This document shows, piece by piece, positions 40,412 through 48,844 of a stretch of DNA of 64,000 nucleotides (within the stretch, counting starts at the first letter, position 1; every line of letters starts with the position of its first letter). The position numbers were made by a program, and so were the translations under genes. The notes below the pieces were generated by a model. It was not told the origin of the DNA. It did not search any database and worked only from the letters and a program-made list of their open reading frames with translations. The stretch spans positions 1 to 64,000 of the forward strand of contig NZ_JAKSYJ010000216.1 in NCBI RefSeq assembly GCF_022829365.1, given 5' to 3'. This DNA comes from Methylobacterium sp. J-077. GTDB lineage: Bacteria > Pseudomonadota > Alphaproteobacteria > Rhizobiales > Beijerinckiaceae.

Positions 40412-40828
40412 ATGCCTCGCCTGTCCCTCATTGCCGGAGCCGCGTTCATCGCCATGACAGCAGCCGCGAATGCCGAGATCGTCACCCTGCCCTCGGGCCT
40501 GAAGTATCAGGACGAGGTCGTGGGCACCGGGCCCGAGCCGAAGGCCGGCCAGCAGGTCACCGTGCAATACACGGGCTGGCTCGATGAGGGCGGCAAGAAG
40601 GGCAAGAAGTTCGATTCCTCCCGGGACCGCAACCAGCCCTTCAGCTTCCCGCTCGGCGCCGGCCAGGTGATCCAGGGCTGGGATCTCGGCGTCGCCACCA
40701 TGAAGATCGGTGGCAAGCGCACCCTGATCATCCCGCCGGAACTCGGCTACGGCGCCCGCGGCGCCGGCGGCGTCATCCCGCCGAACGCCACGCTGATCTT
40801 CGACGTCGAACTCCTCGGCGCGAAGTAA
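40412..40828 (+). CDS. FKBP-type peptidyl-prolyl cis-trans isomerase, exported
   Basis: A periplasmic proline isomerase aiding protein folding. The 138-residue product has a signal peptide (SLIAGAAFIAMTAAANA) and one FKBP domain over residues 25-138. Conserved pieces are VTVQYTGWLDEGG, KFDSSRDRNQPFSFPLG, VIQGWDLGV and PELGYGARGAGGVIPPNATL. AGGGAG precedes the ATG. It lies 35 bases ahead of jetA on the same strand but is unlikely to belong to that complex functionally. Confidence 0.92.
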   Translation: MPRLSLIAGAAFIAMTAAANAEIVTLPSGLKYQDEVVGTGPEPKAGQQVTVQYTGWLDEGGKKGKKFDSSRDRNQPFSFPLGAGQVIQGWDLGVATMKIGGKRTLIIPPELGYGARGAGGVIPPNATLIFDVELLGAK

Positions 40829-40863
40829 GTTTTTGGCTGCGCGACGGCGAGAGTTTCGAAACG

Positions 40864-42234
40864 ATGCTGTTCGCGCAGCTGCCCGACGAGCTGTTCAAGC
40901 CCCTGGCTTCGCCGAGCCGGGGCTTCAACGCAGCCTTGCTGCTGCACCTGCACCGGCGCGTCCTCGGGGCGGAGCCGGTGCGCAAGGCCGAGCTTTTGGC
41001 CGAGATCGGCGATTTCGCCGCCGGCTGGAGCGATCCGGAGATCCTGGGCGACGAGCCGATCTCCGCCGACCCGGCCGAGCGCCGCAACGCCCTCTACCGC
41101 CGGCTCCTGGAAACCGGCTGGCTGATCGAGCGCCGCGAGCGCTACGTGCCCGTGGTCGAGTTCGACCCCGAGGCGCGCCTCCTCCTCGAAGAGCTGTCGC
41201 GGTTGGAGCGCGGCGAGACTCGCTCCTATGGGGGCGCGGTGCTGGAGGTGCTGGGCGGCCTGGAGAGCGCCGTCTCCGATCCGGGCAGTCGCTCAGAGGC
41301 CCTGTCCAACGCCGCCCGGGCGTCCGCCGCCTTCCTGGCGCATGTGCGCGGCCTCGCCGCCGGCATGCGCAAAGTCGAGGAGCGGATCCTGCGCGAGCCC
41401 GATCGGGCCAAGACCTTCCGGCTGTTCTTCGAGGACTTCGTCGAGCGCCACCTGATCAGCGACTACCGGACCCTGCACACCCGATTCAACCCGTTCCGGT
41501 TCCGGGCCAGCGTGGTCCGCGAGGCCGGCCGGGCGCTTCGCGACGCCCTCACGGTGCGGGCGCTGGCCGAGGGCCTGATCCGCGAGGGCCGCAGCCCCGA
41601 CCTCGACACCGCCCAGCGCGCGGTCCGGGCGGATCTCGCCCAGATCCTCTCGGTGTTCGAAGGCCTCGACAATCATCTCGATGCCGTCGATGCCGTGGTG
41701 GCGCGCCTGGAGCGGCGGATCGGCGCCGCGCTCCACGCCATGGACCGGCCGGACCCGACCGGGATCGAGCGGGTCGCCGCGATGCTGCGGGCTGTCGGCG
41801 CCGCCGAGGTCGCTCCCGACGTGCCGCCGGTGGTCTCGCTGCTGCGGCCGCCGATCGGCCAGGGCCACGTGCAGACCCCGCGCGCCCGCCGCAGCGCCAT
41901 CGATGTCGAGCCGCTGCCGGATGTCGATGACGACCCTGCGGTCGACGCCTTCGCGGCCGCCAAGGCCGAGTTCCGCCGGCGTACCACCGTGACGCCCGAA
42001 TCCATGACCGCCTTCGTCGAGGCCCGGCTCGGCAAGGCCGTGTCGCTGCGCGGATCGCAGATCACGATCGACGGGGTGGACGACTTCGTGGTCTTCCAGC
42101 GCCTGCGCGAGATCGACGTGCTGTTCGACGCTCGGCTGCGCGACCGATACGCCGTGGTCCGGCTGCCCGAGCGGCTGGCCAACGGCTGGCTGGACTGCCC
42201 GGACTTCTTGCTGGAGCGGCGTGCCAGTGCTTGA
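40864..42234 (+). CDS. jetA: JetA/MksF-like kleisin subunit of an SMC (Wadjet/MukBEF-type) complex
   Basis: The 456-residue product matches the JetA family (DUF5716/DUF3375 class) from its first residues: FAQLPDELFKPLASPSR, then LYRRLLETGWLIERR, and DYRTLHTRFNPFRFR. Members act as the kleisin that bridges two SMC heads and binds the KITE subunit. N-terminal winged-helix and long helical regions are expected from the family. It ends inside the start of jetB (14-base overlap), so the two are coupled. Wadjet systems restrict plasmids; MksBEF complexes without nuclease help chromosome segregation. Confidence 0.8.
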   Translation: MLFAQLPDELFKPLASPSRGFNAALLLHLHRRVLGAEPVRKAELLAEIGDFAAGWSDPEILGDEPISADPAERRNALYRRLLETGWLIERRERYVPVVEFDPEARLLLEELSRLERGETRSYGGAVLEVLGGLESAVSDPGSRSEALSNAARASAAFLAHVRGLAAGMRKVEERILREPDRAKTFRLFFEDFVERHLISDYRTLHTRFNPFRFRASVVREAGRALRDALTVRALAEGLIREGRSPDLDTAQRAVRADLAQILSVFEGLDNHLDAVDAVVARLERRIGAALHAMDRPDPTGIERVAAMLRAVGAAEVAPDVPPVVSLLRPPIGQGHVQTPRARRSAIDVEPLPDVDDDPAVDAFAAAKAEFRRRTTVTPESMTAFVEARLGKAVSLRGSQITIDGVDDFVVFQRLREIDVLFDARLRDRYAVVRLPERLANGWLDCPDFLLERRASA

Positions 42235-42853
42235 GGGATTTCGCGCGATCATCGACGGCGACGAGCCGCCGCCGGCCGGCGCCCGGGCCCCCGACGCCGA
42301 GGAGCTGTGCCGCGCCCTCCAGGTGATGCTCAAGGGCCAGGTGATCTACGCCGACACGACCGGCATCGGCCGTTCCTACGAACTGGCCCGGCACTACGCG
42401 CCGTTCTTCACCGACTACTTCGCCTGCCTCGGCTACGCGCTCACGGTCTCGCATCGCGACCAGATGGTGTCCCTGAGCCCGGCCGCGGACGCGCCCCGGC
42501 ACGACATCGCCTCCGAGCGCCTGCGCAAGGACGAGACCCTGGTGCTCCTGGCGCTCCGGCTGCTCTACGAGGAGGGCCTGCGCGACAACCGCGCCGGCAC
42601 GGGCGGGATCGTCGAATGCACCACCGACGAGATCGTGGAGAAGATCCGCGCGGTGGCGCGTAACGATCCCCCCGAGGAGGGACGCCTCGCCGACATCCTG
42701 CGCCTCTACGCGCGGCGCGGCGGCCTCCGGATGGGCGAGCGCGACAGGGTCGAGCGGGTCACGCCGCTTTCGCTGCTGCCCGGCCTGACGGTGCTCGCCT
42801 CCGACGCCTGGCTGGAGCGCCTGCGGGCGTGGTCGGAGGCAGGGGAGCTCTGA
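42221..42853 (+). CDS. jetB: JetB/MksE-like KITE subunit of the SMC complex
   Basis: A 210-residue DUF4194-type protein. Recognisable parts are LCRALQVMLKGQVIYADT, YFACLGYALTVSHRDQMVSL, RLRKDETLVLLALRLLYEE and LARYARRGGL-like text near residue 165 (ILRLYARRGGLRMGER). The family forms tandem winged-helix KITE dimers that bind the kleisin and DNA. It starts with GTG inside the jetA end, with GGAG 4 bases ahead. Twelve bases after its stop lies the end of an opposite-strand MCP gene, which separates it from jetC. Confidence 0.8.
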   Translation: MPVLEGFRAIIDGDEPPPAGARAPDAEELCRALQVMLKGQVIYADTTGIGRSYELARHYAPFFTDYFACLGYALTVSHRDQMVSLSPAADAPRHDIASERLRKDETLVLLALRLLYEEGLRDNRAGTGGIVECTTDEIVEKIRAVARNDPPEEGRLADILRLYARRGGLRMGERDRVERVTPLSLLPGLTVLASDAWLERLRAWSEAGEL

Positions 42854-42865
42854 TCGCGGTCGGCC

Positions 42866-44542
42866 TTAGGCCGCCCGAACCGTCGCCAGGAAACGCTCGA
42901 CCTCTTCACCGAGCTGCGCTGCCTGGCGGGCCATCTCGGAGGCCGAATCCAGGACCTGCCCGGCGGCGTTCCCGGTCACCTCGGCGGCGCCGGCCACGCC
43001 GTTCACGTTGGCGGTGACGGCCTCGGTGCCGGTGGCGGCCTGGGTGACGTTGCGGACGATCTCCCGGGTCGCCGCGCCCTGCTCTTCCACCGCGGCGGCG
43101 ATCGCGGTCGCCATGCCGCTGATCTCGCGGATGCGCCCCGCGATGCCGTCGATCGCTCGGACGGCCTCGCCGGTCGAGCCCTGAATCTGGGCGATCTGGG
43201 CCGCGATCTCGGCGGTGGCCCTGCCGGTCTGGGCGGCGAGCGCCTTGACCTCGGTGGCGACCACCGCGAAGCCGCGCCCCGCCTCCCCGGCCCGGGCCGC
43301 CTCGATGGTCGCATTCAAGGCCAACAGGTTGGTCTGGTCGGCGATCGAGGAGATCAGAGAGACGACCTCCCCGACCCGGTGTGCCCCGTCGCTGAGCGCC
43401 TGGACCAGCTGCGCGGTCGCGGCGGCCTCTCGGACGGCGGTCTGGGCCAGATCTGCCGAGGATCCGACCTGACGTCCGATCTCGTCCACCGTCGAGCCAA
43501 GCTGCTCTGCGGCCACCGCCACGGTGGTCACGTTGGTGGAGGCTTCCTCGGCCGCCGCGGCTGCGCTGGTCGATTGGCCGGCGGTCTGCGTCGCCGTCGC
43601 GCTCAGGCCCTGGGCCGTGGCCTGCAATCGGGTCGCTGCCGTCGTGACCGAGCCGACGATGCCGCCGATGGCGCTCTCGAACCGGTCGGCGAGGGTCCGC
43701 GTCGCCTCCCGGCGCTGCGTTTCGGCCTCGGCGCGGGCCTGGGCCGTCTCGGCTTCGAGGGCGCGGGCGTGCAGCAGGTTCTGGCGGAACACCGCCACGG
43801 TGGCCGCCATGGCGCCGATCTCGTCCCGCCTGGCCGCGTAGGGAATCGCCGCTTGCGTGTCGCCGTCCGCGAGGCGGCGCATCGCCCGGGTCATGACGGT
43901 GATTGGCCGCGACACGCCCACGAAACTGTACAAGGTCGCGCCGAGCGCGATCAGCAGTGTGACCCCCAGCATGATAACGGTCGAGCGAACGGCATCCGCT
44001 TGGCTCTGGCGCGCGATCCGGCCGGCCTCGTCGCCGGCCCGGATGTTCAGCTCGGCCAGCGCGTGCGCGGCGGCGGCCGGGGCGACGTAATGGCCGTTCA
44101 TGCTGCCGCGGAAATACGCCATCGCCGATTCCCGCTGATCGAGCGTGAAGCCACGCAGGCGTTCCCAGTCGTAGTGCTGGACTTTGAGCTTGGCGAGCAG
44201 GTCGTCGAACCGCGCCTTCTCGTCGGGCGAGGCGATCAGCGCCCGATAGGCCTCGACCTTGGCGGTGCGCTCCCGGGTCAGCCCGTCGACCTCCGTCACA
44301 GTGAGCTGCCGCTCGGTCTCGGCCGCCGCGGTGACGAACCGGACTTGCGCGAGGCGCGTCCGGATCACCAGGGCCTCGATGGCCTGCGCCTCGTTCATCG
44401 ACAGGACCGCGTGACCGAGGAGCGCTCCGAGCTGGCGGTCGAGGGCGATCATCTGATGGATCGCGAATCCTCCCTGAAGCGCCGCGGCGAGGAGGAGCAG
44501 AGCGAATAGGCCACTCAATTTGAGCTTCAGGCTGGCGCGCAT
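42866..44542 (-). CDS. Methyl-accepting chemotaxis protein with four-helix-bundle sensor
   Basis: A 558-residue receptor: helix 1 at residues 7-27 (LKLSGLFALLLLAAALQGGF), a periplasmic sensor of about 165 residues (probable 4HB_MCP), helix 2 (VIMLGVTLLIALGATLYSFV), HAMP and a signalling domain with SLISSIADQTNLLALNATIE. From FxNLxxARALExETAQA to the FLATVRAA end it closely follows the MCP encoded at 38204-40303, so the two are paralogues with different sensors. It lies antisense between jetB and jetC. Confidence 0.9.
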   Translation of the reverse strand: MRASLKLKLSGLFALLLLAAALQGGFAIHQMIALDRQLGALLGHAVLSMNEAQAIEALVIRTRLAQVRFVTAAAETERQLTVTEVDGLTRERTAKVEAYRALIASPDEKARFDDLLAKLKVQHYDWERLRGFTLDQRESAMAYFRGSMNGHYVAPAAAAHALAELNIRAGDEAGRIARQSQADAVRSTVIMLGVTLLIALGATLYSFVGVSRPITVMTRAMRRLADGDTQAAIPYAARRDEIGAMAATVAVFRQNLLHARALEAETAQARAEAETQRREATRTLADRFESAIGGIVGSVTTAATRLQATAQGLSATATQTAGQSTSAAAAAEEASTNVTTVAVAAEQLGSTVDEIGRQVGSSADLAQTAVREAAATAQLVQALSDGAHRVGEVVSLISSIADQTNLLALNATIEAARAGEAGRGFAVVATEVKALAAQTGRATAEIAAQIAQIQGSTGEAVRAIDGIAGRIREISGMATAIAAAVEEQGAATREIVRNVTQAATGTEAVTANVNGVAGAAEVTGNAAGQVLDSASEMARQAAQLGEEVERFLATVRAA

Positions 44543-44715
44543 GGTTTTTATCAGTCCCCCCGGGCGGGAACGATACAGGCGCCAAATTGTCTGACAAGTC
44601 GTGAATTCCAGCCCTGGTGACAGCGCGGCACCAGGAATCCCGAAGCTTGCATGCGCGGCCGAACCCGGCCAACTGGGCCGCGCGACATCCTGCAGCGGCC
44701 CGGCCTTCCGACATC

Positions 44716-47700
44716 GTGTACGTCCTCACCGATATCGCCCTCTCCAACTGGTACCTGATCCGGCGGGAGCAGATCCGCCTGCGGGGCGCCGCCGCCCTGG
44801 TCGGGCCGACGGGAGCCGGCAAGTCCACGATCTTCGACGCGGTCGGGACGGTGCTCGCTGGCAACAACGCCAGCCGGCTGGCGCTGAACGCTTCAGCCTC
44901 CGGGCGCAGCGCCCGCACGGTGCGCGACTATTGCCTCGGCTGGATCAGCGACCCGGCCGAGGGCGGCCGGCCGACGCGGGAATCCTGCGAGACCGTGCTG
45001 GCCCTGGTGTTCGAGAACCCGGCCTCGGGCCGCACCGTCACAGTCGGGCTGGCGCTCGCCGCCCGGGCCGTGGAGCCGCGCGAGACCGTGCTGTCGCGCT
45101 TCATCGCGGTCGGCCACCGGTTCGAGATCGCCGATTATGCTCGCACCACACCCGACGGCAGCTTCACGGCCCCGTGGAGCGAGATCGCCGCCGATCTGCG
45201 CGCCCGGGCGGCGAGCTTCACCGAGTACCGGACCTCCGGCGAGCGCTTCACCGCCGACATCCTGGCGACCCTGCGGGAGGGCGCGCCCGCCCCCGAGCCC
45301 CGGCACTTCCTGCGCAGCTTCGCCAACGCAGTGGCGTTCAAGCCGATCTTCGACACCAGCGCCTTCGTGCGCGCCTTCGTGCTCGACCCGGAGCCGCTGG
45401 ACGTCGAGCGGGTGCGGCTCTCGATCGCTAATTGGCGCCGCCTGCTGGAGACAATCGGCGAGCTGGAGAGCCGGCTCGCCCGGCTGCGTCGCCTGCGCGA
45501 CCGCTATGAGGCGTGGAGCGCGGCGGTGCTAGCCGCCGCCAACCACGAGTTCCGGGCGGCCTGCGCCGACCTGCGCCGCCGCAGCCTCGACCTCACCGCG
45601 GTCCGGCTACGCCTCAACGAGGGTGCCGACATCCTGCGGATCGCCCGGGAGCGGGTCGCGGCGAGCCGCGGGCATCTCCGGGAGATCGACGGCGAGATCG
45701 CCGAGAAGAAGGCCCTGCTCGCCGGCAGCGCCGCGGAGGGCCGCCTCGCTGCTTCCACGCTGGGCCTATCGATGCTGGAGCGGGACCGGAAGGAGCTGGT
45801 GGCGCGGATTTCCGACCTCGTCGGCCTCGTCGGCCAGATGGGCAAGCTGCAGCCGGTCGCCCCGATCCTGCGCCAGGCCTGCCCGCCGGCGGCGCGGCTG
45901 GCGGAATCCTGCGCCCGGGCCGGCCTGCGCCGGGAATCCTCCCCTGAAGAAATCCTGCGGCCGGACGGCCCCCTGGCCGAGCTGGTCGACGGGCTGGCGC
46001 GCCTGCCCGAGTTCGACGAGGCTCTGGAGCGGGCGGCCGAGGACGCGGCGCTGAAGGCCCGCGCCCAGGAGAGCGAGGCCGAGCGCACCGCGCCCCGGAC
46101 CGGCGCCGGCCCGGCCGCGCGCCTGTCCTCCGACACGGTGGCGTTCCGGGGCGAGCTGGAGCGGCGCGGCATCGACGCGCTGCCGATCTGCGAACTGGCC
46201 GAGATCGTCGATCCGCATTGGGGGCCGGCGTTGGAAGGCCTGCTCGGCCGAGCTCGCGAGGCCCTGGTGGTCTCCCCCGACCAGCTGAGCGAGGCGCTAG
46301 CTGTCCTGCAATCGGGCCGGGATCGATTCCACCGCTGCATCCTGGTCAAGACCACCGACACCGCCAAGCAGCGCCCGCGCCGCTACGACGACGGGCCGCT
46401 CACGGTGATCGAGACCAGCGACCCGCACGCCGAGGCGTTCCTGGGGGTGCGCCTCGGGGGCTACGACCTCGCAAGGGACGATGCCGAGCTGGCCCGCTTG
46501 TCCCGGGCCGTGGCGCCCAGCGGCCGGACCACCGCCGGCATGGCCTATTCGGTCACCCGCAGCGTCGACCTGCTGATGACCCGCGGCCATCGCGGACCGA
46601 CGGTGGACAGCCGCAGGAACCACGAGGCTGCGGTCGCCGAGGCCCGCCGTCTGCGCGGCGAGGCCGCGGTCCTGCGCGAGGCCGCCCGCACCGCCGCGGC
46701 GGTTCGCGCCCGGATCGCGCGCGGCCTCGACGATGTCGACGCCCTGCGGGGCGAGCTCGACGGTCTGGAGGGACGGCGGCGCAGCCTCCAGACCGAGCGC
46801 GAGGGCATCGAGAAGCGCGACAATGCCGGCCTCACCGCCGAGATCGCGGCGCTGACCACCGAACGGATGGGCTACCTGCGGGAATTGTCTGAGGAGCTGG
46901 AGCCGAAGCTCGACCTCCTGCTCGCCGACGAGGCGGCTTTGCGCGCCCGCCTCGGATCCGTGCGCGAGGCGGCCCGGGCCGCCCTGTCGGCGCGGCGCTC
47001 GGCCCTGCGCCAGCTCATGGGCGGCGACGCGGCGCGGGTGCGCCTCGCCCGCTCCGAGCCGTTCAGCGTCGGGGTGATCGCACTGGCGCGGAGCGCGCTC
47101 GCGGGCCTCGACGCCAAGGCCGCCGGCACGCGGGCCGCCACCGAGCGCGGGCTCGCCCGGGAGTCCGCCGAGGCGGCGCGCTCCCACGGCCGGGTCGCCG
47201 AGCGGGAGCTGACCGAGGCCTGCTCGGCTTGGCGGGTCGAGAATCCGCTGAATGCCGGCGATGCCCCGGCGATCGACGGCTACGCCTGGGTCCGCAAGGA
47301 ATACGAGGCGGTGGAGGGCCACGAGCTGCGCCGCTACCGCGCCCAGGCCGAGCGGGCGGAAGTCGAGATGCGCCGCCTCATGACCGAGGACCTGCTGACC
47401 CGCCTGGCCGACCGGTTCGAGCGGGTCCATGCCCGGCTCGCCGCCCTGAACGAACGGCTGTCCGCGCGCAGCTTCACCGGCCAGACCTACGCGTTCGAGG
47501 CGGCCGTGGACCGCCGTTACGCCGCCGTCCACGCGCTCGCCACCGAGACCGCCCGCTCGCCGGAGGCCGCGCAGGCGCTGCTCGCCGGCGAGACCGAGGG
47601 GCCGATGGCGGCCGCTTTGGAGGAGATCACGGCGCTGATCGCCGGCCAGGAGGATGCGGCCCGGCTCGCCGATTACCGCAACTACTTCGTCTACGAGATC

Positions 47701-48153
47701 GGCATGAAGGACGCGGCCGGCAACCGCACGACCATGTCGGCGCGGGCGCTGCGCGGATCGGGGGGCGAGGCCCAGGCGCCGTTCTACGTGGCGATCGCGG
47801 CGTCGCTCGCCAGCGCCTATTACCCGGGCGACCGGCCGGGCGACGAGAATCCGGGGCTGGGGCTCTGCCTGCTCGACGAGGCGTTCTCGAAGCTCGACGT
47901 GCGCAACAGCCAGGCGCTGGTCGATCTCTACCGCGCCTGGGGGCTGCAGCTGCTGATCGCCGCCCCCGAGGACAAGCGCACGACGCTAACCGAGGTGATG
48001 GACACCATCGTCACCGTCTACAAGAGCGCGGACCTGACTTCGGTGCGGATCGAGGCCGAGCATCCGCTTGAGGCGGCTCGGCGGGCGCTGCACGCGATCA
48101 ATCCGGACCAAGTCGGGATCGAAGGCTTCCGCCGCTCCGACGCGGCCGAGTGA
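44716..48153 (+). CDS. jetC: JetC/MksB-like SMC ATPase of the Wadjet/MukBEF-type complex
   Basis: An SMC-type ATPase of 1145 residues from the GTG at 44716, which gives the family-like start YVLTDIALSNWYLIRREQ. In-frame GTG and TTG starts further up (44617, 44647) are possible, and none has a strong ribosome binding site. Walker A GPTGAGKST is at residues 30-38; long Arg/Glu/Ala-rich coiled coils follow with a hinge-like region near 490-640. The signature-like RGSGGEAQ and Walker B LGLCLLDEAF are near the C-terminus. It would pair with JetA and JetB to load or extrude DNA loops. No JetD follows. Confidence 0.82.
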   Translation: MYVLTDIALSNWYLIRREQIRLRGAAALVGPTGAGKSTIFDAVGTVLAGNNASRLALNASASGRSARTVRDYCLGWISDPAEGGRPTRESCETVLALVFENPASGRTVTVGLALAARAVEPRETVLSRFIAVGHRFEIADYARTTPDGSFTAPWSEIAADLRARAASFTEYRTSGERFTADILATLREGAPAPEPRHFLRSFANAVAFKPIFDTSAFVRAFVLDPEPLDVERVRLSIANWRRLLETIGELESRLARLRRLRDRYEAWSAAVLAAANHEFRAACADLRRRSLDLTAVRLRLNEGADILRIARERVAASRGHLREIDGEIAEKKALLAGSAAEGRLAASTLGLSMLERDRKELVARISDLVGLVGQMGKLQPVAPILRQACPPAARLAESCARAGLRRESSPEEILRPDGPLAELVDGLARLPEFDEALERAAEDAALKARAQESEAERTAPRTGAGPAARLSSDTVAFRGELERRGIDALPICELAEIVDPHWGPALEGLLGRAREALVVSPDQLSEALAVLQSGRDRFHRCILVKTTDTAKQRPRRYDDGPLTVIETSDPHAEAFLGVRLGGYDLARDDAELARLSRAVAPSGRTTAGMAYSVTRSVDLLMTRGHRGPTVDSRRNHEAAVAEARRLRGEAAVLREAARTAAAVRARIARGLDDVDALRGELDGLEGRRRSLQTEREGIEKRDNAGLTAEIAALTTERMGYLRELSEELEPKLDLLLADEAALRARLGSVREAARAALSARRSALRQLMGGDAARVRLARSEPFSVGVIALARSALAGLDAKAAGTRAATERGLARESAEAARSHGRVAERELTEACSAWRVENPLNAGDAPAIDGYAWVRKEYEAVEGHELRRYRAQAERAEVEMRRLMTEDLLTRLADRFERVHARLAALNERLSARSFTGQTYAFEAAVDRRYAAVHALATETARSPEAAQALLAGETEGPMAAALEEITALIAGQEDAARLADYRNYFVYEIGMKDAAGNRTTMSARALRGSGGEAQAPFYVAIAASLASAYYPGDRPGDENPGLGLCLLDEAFSKLDVRNSQALVDLYRAWGLQLLIAAPEDKRTTLTEVMDTIVTVYKSADLTSVRIEAEHPLEAARRALHAINPDQVGIEGFRRSDAAE

Positions 48154-48158
48154 GCCGG

Positions 48159-48211
48159 CGGGGAACCGGGGCGGGACCTGAGGCTGCCTTCCCCGGTATC
48201 CCCGTTGTTCT
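48159..48211. terminator. Bulged hairpin between convergent jetC and a small gene
   Basis: CGGGGAACCGGGG (48159-48171) pairs with CCCCGGTATCCCCG (48191-48204) with one bulged base, and TTGTTCT follows. The position between two convergent stops fits a terminator for jetC. Confidence 0.5.
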
Positions 48212-48223
48212 CGGTGTCGCGTC

Positions 48224-48439
48224 TCAGTTCAGGTAGGTGCGGATCCAGTTCGGGGAGAGGATCTCGCCCTCCTCGGTGATGATCCAGGGCTGCTTGGCCG
48301 GATCGGTCAAGGCACCGGCGGCGGCGGCGATCGCCTCGCGCAGGGTGCCGTATCGCTCCGGCTGCGCGAGCGGGGTGCTCGCCGGGGCCGTGCGCCAGAT
48401 CGTCAGATCGGCCGGGCGTTCGAGAGCTTCGGTTTCCAT
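48224..48439 (-). CDS. Small conserved-looking protein of 71 residues
   Basis: Starts at the ATG at 48439, with GGAAGGA about 9 bases ahead. The peptide has a middle segment YGTLREAIAAAAGAL and an end PWIITEEGEILSPNWIRTYL, giving a compact helix-strand pattern. The frame opens 51 codons further up but that part has no protein-like character. No family is recognised. It converges on jetC. Confidence 0.6.
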   Translation of the reverse strand: METEALERPADLTIWRTAPASTPLAQPERYGTLREAIAAAAGALTDPAKQPWIITEEGEILSPNWIRTYLN

Positions 48440-48844
48440 CAGTCTTGTCCTTCCGAACCGTTTGGGACCGTTCAGATCCCCGCCGTCCGGTCGAGCCGGC
48501 CCGCTGCGGGGACTGAAAGGCTGGGCGTCAAAGCAAGCATCTCTGCGGCAGCTTTGCGATAAATCTGGGCATTTCAGCCTCCAGCATCTCAACCTAGTAC
48601 GTAGGATAAAGTGCGGAGCCGTGTTCCATGCCCAAATCGGTCACGAATGATCCGCCGTGAACTTGCGAGAATTGTGGCCATCGATTGATGACCATTCCGT
48701 TAGCCAATAAGCGGCGGCCGCCGACGTGCGCCAGAACACGTCCTGGGTCGATCGGCGACCGCGCCCTCTCTGTGTTGACGCCCTGATCCTGAACGCGCAC
48801 TTAAGGCCCGCGCCCGGTTCCGGGCCCCGATTGGAGACAGCCCC
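48440..48844. other. 405-bp divergent intergenic region
   Basis: Between the 71-residue gene (minus) and the HtrA-like protease gene (plus). It should contain both promoters. No gene, terminator or strong repeat was recognised. Confidence 0.5.
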
